Below are positions 1 through 6,900 of a stretch of 10,546 nt of DNA, in pieces (position 1 is the stretch's first letter; each line of letters opens with the position of its first letter). A program made the translations under genes and the position numbers. The stretch is from Stramenopiles sp. TOSAG23-2. Taxonomy: Eukaryota > Sar. The stretch is from positions 1-10,546 of the forward strand of contig LT650010.1 of NCBI GenBank assembly GCA_900128395.1, read 5' to 3'. Under the pieces are notes generated by a model that was given only the letters and a program-made list of their open reading frames with translations, was not told where the DNA came from and made no database searches.

Positions 1-180
1 ATATTTATGAGTAAATAAAATCTTTTTAAATTTTAAGTAAGAGAATTTTTTATATGATATTATATAAATTTCTTTTACTCCCGTTCATATATAAAATTAA
101 TAAAATTTACGTACGAACTCCTCCCGTACTATTTTACCTCACACTTCCACACTTCACACTTCCCTCCCATCTCTCAGTAT
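1..180. other. 3' flank of gene 1, no gene seen
   Basis: This AT-rich stretch lies downstream of the minus-strand gene that ends at 338. Bases about 119-178 are strongly C/T-rich on the plus strand, with several CACTT repeats, so the gene 1 transcript would be purine-rich there. The CT tract ending in CAG near 177 resembles a plus-strand 3' splice site, but no coding sequence follows it, so I do not call an exon. No credible ORF is present. Confidence 0.5.
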
Positions 181-476
181 TACTATGATTCAACAATACA
201 TATTATCACATCGATCCCATCGATTCCCTGTATATCCTTCGTATTGATCCCGTGCTAACCAAAATACCGGTTTCATAATTGTCATTAAAGTACCCGTGAA
301 AAGCAATGGTGCCACGTAATATGGGAAATACTATGATTCAACAATACATATTATCACATCGATCCCATCGATTCCCTGTATATCCTTCGTATTGATCCCG
401 TGCTAACCAAAATACCGGTTTCATAATTGTCATTAAAGTACCCGTGAAAAGCAATGGTGCCACGTAATATGGGAAA
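181..476. repeat. Exact 148-bp tandem duplication over the 3' end of gene 1
   Basis: Two identical copies lie at 181-328 and 329-476, with no mismatch between them. The right-hand copy supplies the last ~46 codons and stop of gene 1 (TGA at 338-340). The left-hand copy repeats the same codons and stop beyond the real stop, so it would sit in the 3' UTR. The protein is unaffected. The size and perfect identity fit either a very recent duplication or two overlapping contigs joined end to end. Confidence 0.95.
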
Positions 477-3435
477 ATTTGACAACAATTAATAATAAAT
501 GTATTCATGTTTTCCGTACCATCATTATACGTACGTGCAAAACTGCTTGCTAACGTTACTATAAATGCAGAAATAAACAATACGACGTACCAATCAAATG
601 GAAAATAACCTTTGATTCTTGTTGCTAATACAAATGCAACTGGTTGACTAAATATTCGTTGTAACGGCAATGCATATAAAATGGTACATGGTGGCAATGT
701 TAATGCACTTTCTTTTCCATAATGTAATACAAACCATTCTCTCGCTGGAAAAAATGTTAAATACCAAATAAATACGGTAATCGTATTGTATTTTACTCGG
801 TATTGTTTCAATGTTTCTCGTGTGAAATATTTTTCCAAAACAATATGTTCCAATAGATAATAACAAATTAATGGACCAATCATTGGCAACATCAATACAA
901 TTGGATGTCCATCAAAATACGTTCGAAGCATTTCATTTATTCCCATAAATACCATACCACTATTGGCAAAACGATCGCGCATATAATAATTATCAGGGAA
1001 AAGGCAAAAGTAACATAACATAATTACTCCAGTCAATATCTGACAACATTTTTTTGTCAATAAAGCTAAATGTGGCATAGGTTCACGTACAACAGGATAA
1101 AAATCTATTTTTTTATATATCGGTACGTTTGAAATATATTGAACATGTTCCGTACAATCCATTGATGTTAAATATGAGCATACGTTTGTAGATAATTTAG
1201 TTATACCTAATTTTTCGACCATGATGCTACTATATTTCAATACTGGATCCCGTTGATTGTTATCTTGGGTACGTGACATTGTTGGCACTAATATCAATGC
1301 TAATAATAATACAATTAAATATGTTGGAGCATTTAATAATCGTTTACTAGCTGATTCATTATTTTCAATTACTATTGCAGTAAATGCATCATTTTCGTCC
1401 ATATTATTATCATCATTATTACCAATATTCTCTTCAATATTCTCTTCAATATTCTTTTGCGTCACACTACTATTACTCGTATTATTATTCACCATCAAAT
1501 TCTTTGTTGAAATAGTATTATTAACAAAGTTATCTATAATATCTGGAAGAGTGTTCCTATTCGTTCTTTCAGGCAATGCAACATCATCATCATAATCATT
1601 ATCTTCAAAATCTGCAACTTCACCATCATCCACTTCTGATGATGAATAATCTAAAAGTTCAAAGATAAAATATCGATTAAAGTTAGGATTTTCAGTATCC
1701 TTGTAATTATCAAACATCATATCAAAATCACCATTGGAAAAATCATCATTGAAAAAATCATTATTATTATCATTATTATTATCATCAGGATTATGATCTT
1801 CACCATTTCTATCACCAAAATGATCATTCGAATCAAAATGATCAAAGTGGTTAAAATCGTCGTCGTCGTCGTCGTCATCATCATTATCTTTATTATTTTG
1901 TTCTGCAGCAGCAGCAGCTTCAGCTTCTTCTTCTGGTGATAATATTTGGAAATCTACACGATTGGATTCAATTAAACCTTTATCTGTATTTGCTTTTAAT
2001 ATAAATTTATATAATCCATTTGAATAATATTGTAAATTAATAGAAAAAAAAAGTGCTTTTGTTGATTCATGATACATTATATCAACCCGTGTTCGATCTT
2101 CAATCTTTTCCATCGTCGTCATCATCATTTCAGTCATAGTAGTAGTACTAGATAGTGAAGATGTATAATCAAATCTACCATTTGTATTTTTTGGTCGATA
2201 ATAACTTTTTGTTTGAATTTTTTTTATTTTTTCCAACATACCAACAAATTCAGGATTTGATGCATAGATATCATCATCTTCATTAATAATATTAATAGCT
2301 ACAAGTAAATTACGATTTGTATCATTATCTTCAACAATTGCATTTGGCATTAATGAATCGACGGATATCATTTGCTTATTGCCATCTTTCTCAAAATCTT
2401 TATCATAGCTACTTGTTTCCCCAGAGGTATTACTTGTAGTTGATGCGGATGATTTGCTGCTATTACCAGATGATTGCATATTAATCGTATCAGGATTGAT
2501 TCTTATGCCTCTTCGTAATCTTTTATTTTCATATTCTAATTGCATAATATTTGATTTTAACATTTCAACTTCATTAAGATCACGTTTTTTCTTTCTATTA
2601 CTATTATTTTTATTTGATACTCGTTGCTTAGCATTTGACTTTTGGATTCTTTTATGAAGATTTACTACATTTTTAATACGACTTTTACGTTGTTTCTTTC
2701 TTGGTATTGATTTTCCTGATGATGATTTAGTAGTAGTAGTAGCAGTATTTTTATTATTACTTGTTGCAGATAAATTTAAAGTACAAGGGGATGTTCTTTT
2801 TTGCATATCTACCAACCATTTAATTAAATAATCATTTACGGATACTGCATCTTTCGTTGTTGTAAATGGTAAATAAATATTTACAAAGACATTTTTAAAC
2901 TTATTTTCCAAACTTGAATCAAAGCAAATAGCACCATCATTACCGATACGTGCAACTTTTTTAAAGACGCTTACTACTGTACTTGCATCTTCCGCCGTAC
3001 AATATGCAGATCCAATACGTAGACTATATCCATGAAAGCGTATTTTTACACCATAACGTTTGACAGTTTTACCACGCTATATACACACATATAGAGATAT
3101 TTTGTTTGTTAGGAAAAAAGACTAATTGGAATAAAAATAAATATATATATCATATATATATATATGAAACATTTATATATGGGACACCAAGGGTGATTAT
3201 ACTTACAGTTGTGGTGACATTGGAAGGTAATTTTTTTTTACCTGACATAGATGGCGTTGTGTTACGAGATATATGGGACACCAAGGGTGATTATACTTAC
3301 AGTTGTGGTGACATTGGAAGGTAATTTTTTTTTACCTGACATAGATGGCGTTGTGTTACGAGATATAGATGATGACCCACCTGGATCACTTTCACTACTA
3401 TCATTACTACTGTCTTTCAACGTAGGTAGTAACAT
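338..3435 (-). CDS. Multi-pass membrane protein with AP2-like N-terminal module (gene 1; two exons 3435-3301 and 3076-338)
   Basis: The spliced product is 957 aa, against 958 aa for the paralogue at 6901-9777. Exon 1 starts at ATG 3435, the first in-frame ATG, with A at -3 and an in-frame TAG upstream near 3498. It codes 45 residues ending SGKKKLPSNVTTT. Exon 2 resumes at 3076 with RGKTVKRYGVKIRFHGYSL, matching KLPSNVTRTRGKTIKRFG in the paralogue, so the junction is supported by homology. Modules by spliced residue: AP2-like hairpin and helix ~49-100 (GVKIRF, LRIGSAYCTAEDAS); conserved block NKFKNVFVNIYLPF from ~103; basic stretch ~171-210; leucine heptads L218, L225, L232; conserved beta-rich module ~370-427; Asp/Asn-rich acidic tract ~440-500; first membrane segment ~629-646; cysteine-containing segment NVCSYLTSMDC; further membrane segments to the C terminus. 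Exon 2 alone stays open upstream of 2911, so a start there would be false. Function is unknown; a membrane-anchored regulator is inference. Confidence 0.88.
1856..1886 (-). repeat. GTC/ATC trinucleotide run coding poly-Asp in gene 1
   Basis: On the coding strand this reads GAT then GAC repeats and encodes about ten consecutive aspartates in the acidic tract. Gene 2 has a shorter run at the matching place (8302-8328), made of GAT only. The acidic character is therefore conserved, while repeat length and codon choice have drifted as expected for replication slippage. Confidence 0.8.
3077..3300 (-). other. Spliceosomal intron of gene 1
   Basis: On the minus strand exon 1 ends ACT and the intron opens with GTAAGT (3300-3295). 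It closes with TATATAG before CGTGGT (acceptor AG at 3078-3077). A CTAAC branch-like motif lies at 3112-3108, about 31 nt from the acceptor. The intron is phase 0 and falls between T45 and R46. It contains one extra copy of the 94-bp duplication, including a second identical GTAAGT at 3206-3201. Without that copy it would be 130 bp. Stops in the intron and the exact match of the joined protein to the paralogue make the intron convincing. Confidence 0.87.
3175..3367. repeat. Exact 94-bp tandem duplication across the gene 1 splice donor
   Basis: The repeat has a period of 94 bp, and the periodic stretch runs from about 3175 to about 3367. It covers the end of exon 1 (codons for SGKKKLPSNVTTT), the donor GTAAGT and the first bases of the intron. 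Two identical donors result, at 3300-3295 and 3206-3201. Use of the distal donor would retain 94 extra nt, which is not a multiple of three and would shift the frame, so only the proximal donor gives the conserved protein. Confidence 0.93.
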
Positions 3436-4318
3436 GGTTGAATGATAATAATAACAATAAGAACAATTGACGAAGTAGAAAACTATGAAATTCAACTAAA
3501 AATACCAAATTGTGTCTAATTATTATAATTATTTTTAAAAATTATTAAATTTAAAATAATTAAAATGCAAAGAGCGGAAAATTAAAAAAAAAAATATTAA
3601 AAATTGTAATTTCTTGTTGTATATTTTTGTAATGTGCTAATGGAAAATCTAAATATATGGAAGGAGAATTTTCATTTCTATCAATGTATTCTATTAGAGT
3701 GGAAAAGATTGTTTAATTCTGTAAACTCTTCTTTCTTGTTTAGCTTATCCGGATATATACACGTCTTTGGGTTGCAGTTTGGAGTTTGTACAACTGTGCC
3801 CCGCTGTATTCTAATTACATATGCAAGTATAAATTATGTGATTATGTGTCATTTGATAGGTAAAAAAATCGATGAGGAGTTTGTATTTTTAAGTATTTTA
3901 TTGTATATTTTAAGTATTTTAGTATTGTTTGTTTTTTTGTATATTCTGATTTCTTCTTTTAAGTATAAATTATGTGTCATTTGATAGGTAAAACTCGAGT
4001 AGATGAGATTTAAGGATTTCTTGACATGTATTTTAAGTATTTTAGTATTGTTTGTTTTTTTGCATATTCTGATTTCTTCTTTTAAGTATAAATTATGTGT
4101 CATTTGATAGGTAAAACTCGAGTAGATGAGATTTAAGGATTTCTTGACAATTATTTTAAGTATTTTAGTATTATTGTTTTTTTGTTTATTCTAATTTCCC
4201 CTTTCAAGTATAAATTATCTGTCATTTGATAGAGTAAGGGTAAATTTGACGAATGAGCATTTCAAGTTTCACAAGGTATAATATATTGTATATAAATACT
4301 GTATTGTATGTGTTATTT
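3436..4318. other. Intergenic region between gene 1 and the middle gene
   Basis: This space holds the 5' flank of gene 1 (3436 to about 3600) and the minisatellite at 3825-4232. A plus-strand open frame at 3640-3984 would code a Leu/Ile/Phe-rich peptide. It has no recognisable motif and ends inside the repeat array, so I do not call it. The 3436-3600 part is very AT-rich with short A and T runs and no clear TATA or initiator element that I can defend. Confidence 0.5.
3825..4232. repeat. Diverged minisatellite, ~123-bp unit, about 3.3 copies
   Basis: Units begin at AAGTATAAATTATG near 3825, 3961, 4084 and 4206. The second and third are 123 and 122 bp and nearly identical, both containing CTCGAGTAGATGAG. 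The first is 136 bp and has an internal duplication of the TTTTAAGTATTTTA motif. The fourth is a fragment ending near 4232. Copies carry substitutions and small indels, unlike the five exact duplications nearby, so this array is older. It has no coding content. Confidence 0.85.
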
Positions 4319-4521
4319 TTACCATTCATTTAATATCTCCCAATAACCACGTTCTTTATCAATTAAACGTTTATTATAACGTTGGTGTATGTAACTTTGA
4401 AATTTAACTTTATATGAATTTTCAATATAAACGTTTTCATTCATTAATTGTAAACCGGAATTGTACATAATTTCATCATCTAATACGTGATTATTATTAT
4501 TATAAGAATCATTATCTTTTG
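4319..4521 (-). other. Displaced C-terminal coding sequence of the middle gene
   Basis: If one copy of the 119-bp repeat is ignored, the frame of the 388-aa gene runs on through VKFQSYIHQRYNKRLIDKER and WEILNEW to a TAA at 4321-4319. That gives a 416-aa product. As the sequence stands, the 119-bp duplication shifts the frame and stops the protein at 4524-4522, so these codons are not read. The continuation is open and shows no low complexity, which supports it as the original end. It may still be the true end if the duplication is an assembly error. Confidence 0.7.
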
Positions 4522-4644
4522 TTACACTTTATATGAATTTTCAATATAAACGTTTTCATTCATTAATTGTAAACCGGAATTGTACATAATTTCATCATCT
4601 AATACGTGATTATTATTATTATAAGAATCATTATCTTTTGTTAC
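4407..4644. repeat. Exact 119-bp tandem duplication breaking the middle gene's C terminus
   Basis: Identical copies lie at 4407-4525 and 4526-4644. The unit runs from the codons for VTKDNDSYNNNN to those for ENVYIENSYKV. Because 119 is not a multiple of three, the gene reads one copy and then meets a TAA right at the junction. The copies are perfect with sharp edges. Confidence 0.95.
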
Positions 4645-5688
4645 GATGATATTATTATTATTAGTAGTATTATCATCATCCATATCTTCTATTACTGTTA
4701 ATAAAAAAAAATCAATAGAATTTAATATTGGATCTGCAGTGGATGGTCCAGCTTCTAATAAAATTCGTTTACGTTTAATAGCTTGTTGATATTGAGAATA
4801 TAATGTTATCATTGCCATTTTTGAATGTAATTCTTCTTCATTAAATCCTAACACTAAACAATTATCTTTTAAAAATCGTTTACAATCTGTTTCATCATTA
4901 TATGTTAAAAATTGATCTCCAATTTCATTTGCAGTTTTAGCATTTGTAAATATTGCACATGGCTGCTGTTCAACTGTTATATTTTCATTATCATTATTAC
5001 CATTACCGTCATCACCTGCTGCTGCTGCTAATGATGATGATGATGGATCTTGATATCCATAAAAAAATGGTTTATTAAAATCAATATTTGTTTTACCACT
5101 TGTAAGTAAGGTAGGATATGGATTTTCCAATGGTAAAATATTTAATTCTTTTCGTAATTCATGTAATGCATTTTTACCTAAACCTTGAATCGATAAATTT
5201 AAATTTTCTTCTTCTCTTAAATTTGCACCTGTTGTTAAACTAGCATTTGATATAGAACGTAAAAAATTAAAAGCAAAATAATCAATATTAAAAATCGATT
5301 GAATAGTTTCCAAATTATTATAATTATTAAGAGTACTATCATTTAAATTATACTTTGTTTTCTCCGTTTCAATTGTTAAATATTCATTGATTTCTTTGAT
5401 TGGGTTTGCACGTTGCAATACTACCCTGGAATGTAAAAACCCAGACATATTTAATAATTCTTGTATCATTTTTTTATTAAATATAATCGTTTCTGCAATA
5501 TTTTTCACATCATGTTGATTAATTAAATGTTGTTTTGTTAATAATTTTTTAATCACTGGATTGGAGGACAGTATCATTTTTTTATTAAATATAATCGTTT
5601 CTGCAATATTTTTCACATCATGTTGATTAATTAAATGTTGTTTTGTTAATAATTTTTTAATCACTGGATTGGAGGACAATATATTCAT
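4522..5688 (-). CDS. Hypothetical protein, 388 aa as sequenced (probably 416 aa before a 119-bp duplication)
   Basis: I do not recognise the family. ATG 5688 opens a frame closed by TAA at 4524-4522. The N-terminal ~75 residues hold an exact 36-residue in-frame repeat beginning ILSSNPVIKKLLTKQHLINQ. A helix-rich, Leu/Asn-rich body follows, with ANPIKEINEYLTIET, NIDYFAFNFLRSISNAS, LGKNALHELRKELNILPLEN and NKPFFYGYQDP. Then come a short Ser/Ala run, a Gly/Asn/Asp-rich linker, a second ordered block (ANEIGDQFLTYNDETDCKRF, FNEEELHSKMAMITLYSQY), and an Asp/Asn-rich stretch near the end. There is no signal peptide or membrane segment, so a soluble protein is likely. The two ordered blocks argue that this is a real gene. 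It lies between the two paralogues, on the same strand as gene 1 and divergent from gene 2. Both ends are altered by exact duplications, so neither end should be trusted yet. Confidence 0.72.
   Translation of the reverse strand: MNILSSNPVIKKLLTKQHLINQHDVKNIAETIIFNKKMILSSNPVIKKLLTKQHLINQHDVKNIAETIIFNKKMIQELLNMSGFLHSRVVLQRANPIKEINEYLTIETEKTKYNLNDSTLNNYNNLETIQSIFNIDYFAFNFLRSISNASLTTGANLREEENLNLSIQGLGKNALHELRKELNILPLENPYPTLLTSGKTNIDFNKPFFYGYQDPSSSSLAAAAGDDGNGNNDNENITVEQQPCAIFTNAKTANEIGDQFLTYNDETDCKRFLKDNCLVLGFNEEELHSKMAMITLYSQYQQAIKRKRILLEAGPSTADPILNSIDFFLLTVIEDMDDDNTTNNNNIIVTKDNDSYNNNNHVLDDEIMYNSGLQLMNENVYIENSYKV
5463..5678. repeat. Exact 108-bp in-frame tandem duplication at the middle gene's N terminus
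   Basis: Identical copies lie at 5463-5570 and 5571-5678. 108 bp is 36 codons, so the reading frame survives and the protein simply carries the same 36 residues twice, starting at residue 3. Collapsing the repeat would leave a normal start and a shorter N-terminal helix region. Confidence 0.95.
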
Positions 5689-6129
5689 CCCGTCTTATTA
5701 TTTCTTAGTATGGTATGATATGATATGTGTATATATATGAGCTATGAATTGTTTTTTTTTCATAATTTTCTCTCATTATACATTATCTGTTGTATACTAA
5801 CAACATTAAAATTGAATTGTGCAATCCTGTGGCAATTGCACACCAGCACAATTCAATTTGTTTTATTAATAAATTTTTTTAAAATGTGAAAAATGAATGA
5901 TCGATTTTCACCTCCTCTCCTATCAAATTCCCACATATTTATACTTGGAACGTTTTGCCTTACCCTCTCGTCGGATAATCTATAAAATTCTAAATCATCT
6001 AAATCTCTTAAATAAATCACTTTACAAACTATATAAATACATTCTAATTTAAATTCCGTCGAAACATATCTCTGTCCACTTTCATCCACCTACATGTAAC
6101 ATGCAAGCTAAGCATTTCCAGTGAAGACA

Positions 6130-6153
6130 GTTCGCACGTTCGCACGTTCGCAC
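6130..6153. promoter_or_regulatory. Three tandem GTTCGCAC motifs, possible regulator-binding site
   Basis: The 8-bp motif GTTCGCAC occurs three times head to tail and is flanked on both sides by GTGAAGACA (6121-6129 and 6154-6162). The cluster is GC-rich in an AT-rich background and lies between two divergent starts. Clusters of short identical motifs in promoters often bind transcription factors. No factor is identified, and simple microsatellite slippage is the main alternative. Confidence 0.3.
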
Positions 6154-6359
6154 GTGAAGACAACAACACAAAACATCAAATCACAACACATTTTGAAGGA
6201 ACATTCAAGTTGAGTGGCATAATGTCCGAAATTTTGAAGTATAACATTACGATATTTACAACGACATAGCACTGCGAACGACGAGAGTACAATAAAGAGA
6301 TCGATAGGAAGCATTATACTTGGTAGATTATACACCAAATTTGTGGTATACCTTTCGTC

Positions 6360-6537
6360 TTTAGTGCTATGTCGGCGTACATGTAGTAATGCTATTCACT
6401 TGCTATATATTGCAGCGAGGCACACGTATCCTTCTGGTGCTCGTCTGTTTTAGTGCTATGTCGGCGTACATGTAGTAATGCTATTCACTTGCTATATATT
6501 GCAGCGAGGCACACGTATCCTTCTGGTGCTCGTCTGT
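6360..6537. repeat. Exact 89-bp tandem duplication upstream of gene 2
   Basis: Identical copies lie at 6360-6448 and 6449-6537. The unit is unusually GC-rich for the region and non-coding. Each copy carries AGTGCTATGTCG, whose reverse complement CGACATAGCACT also occurs at 6262-6273, giving a 12-bp inverted repeat against both copies. Confidence 0.94.
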
Positions 6538-6568
6538 CCTCATTAAATTAATAACAAAAAAAAAAAGT

Positions 6569-6714
6569 TCATTTAAGGATTATCCTTGACTATATCCTAA
6601 TACTATTCAGATACTAATGTAAATTAACATTCTCATAGTATTGGAGTTATGTAAATATTGTGTCTATGGTAACACGTCACCAAGCATCACAACATATATT
6701 GAGTCCTTAAATGA
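6569..6714. repeat. Nested inverted repeats, 146 bp
   Basis: The outer arms TCATTTAAGGA (6569-6579) and TCCTTAAATGA (6704-6714) are perfect 11-bp inverted copies. Inside them AATACTAT (6599-6606) pairs with ATAGTATT (6635-6642), enclosing AATGT (6616-6620) and ACATT (6627-6631). The inner part can fold as a hairpin. The size and arms would suit a small non-autonomous DNA element, but I see no clear target-site duplication, so this is only a structural note. Confidence 0.4.
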
Positions 6715-6867
6715 TCAAGGAGGTTTATCAAATACAGATAATAAAATATATATATAGCTTAAAGGCATGTAGTGTGACATATACATGTGTATGGATGTTT
6801 ATTGATGTGAGAACCATACCTATCATTGTTACTGATCGTTTTCACACCTTTAGTTTTGTTGATAAAT

Positions 6868-6900
6868 AGTAGTAGTAATAATAATAATAATAATAATAAA
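6868..6900 (+). repeat. AGT/AAT microsatellite directly before the gene 2 start codon
   Basis: Three AGT units followed by about eight AAT/TAA units end exactly at ATG 6901. Because the run is in frame with the gene it would code Ser and Asn if translation began further upstream, but no in-frame ATG exists there. In the 5' leader it should be unstructured and length-variable. Confidence 0.75.

Larger units (their letters stand above)
5689..6900. other. Divergent intergenic region between the middle gene and gene 2
   Basis: This 1.2-kb space must hold the promoters of both flanking genes, which point away from each other. Visible features are a triple 8-bp repeat at 6130-6153, an exact 89-bp tandem duplication at 6360-6537, an A-run near 6556-6566, nested inverted repeats at 6569-6714, and an AGT/AAT run leading into the gene 2 start. 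Minus-strand open frames at 5853-6089 and 6108-6338 lack an upstream ATG and any motif, so they are not called. Confidence 0.6.

Noticed and set aside
338-2911. Gene 1 as a single 857-aa ORF starting at 2911
   Set aside because: The codon at 2911-2909 is TTG, and the frame stays open upstream to the acceptor at 3076 with sequence matching gene 2. The spliced 957-aa model is much better.
3640-3984. Plus-strand hydrophobic ORF
   Set aside because: It runs into the minisatellite, is Leu/Ile/Phe-rich as expected from AT-rich DNA, has no motif and no homology to its neighbours.
3849-4103. Minus-strand ORF with an internal repeat (MTHNLYLKEEIRI twice)
   Set aside because: The protein repeat only mirrors the DNA minisatellite. 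Unit lengths are not multiples of three in a consistent way and no start context is evident.
5853-6338. Two minus-strand ORFs of 76-78 codons in the promoter region
   Set aside because: They begin with GTG and TTG rather than ATG, carry no recognisable motif and cross the GTTCGCAC cluster.
6826-6900. Gene 2 starting at 6826 with a hydrophobic leader
   Set aside because: It begins with TTG, and no ATG exists in frame before 6901. A TTTAG at the end of a pyrimidine-rich stretch near 6853 could be a leader-intron acceptor, but no donor or exon can be supported.
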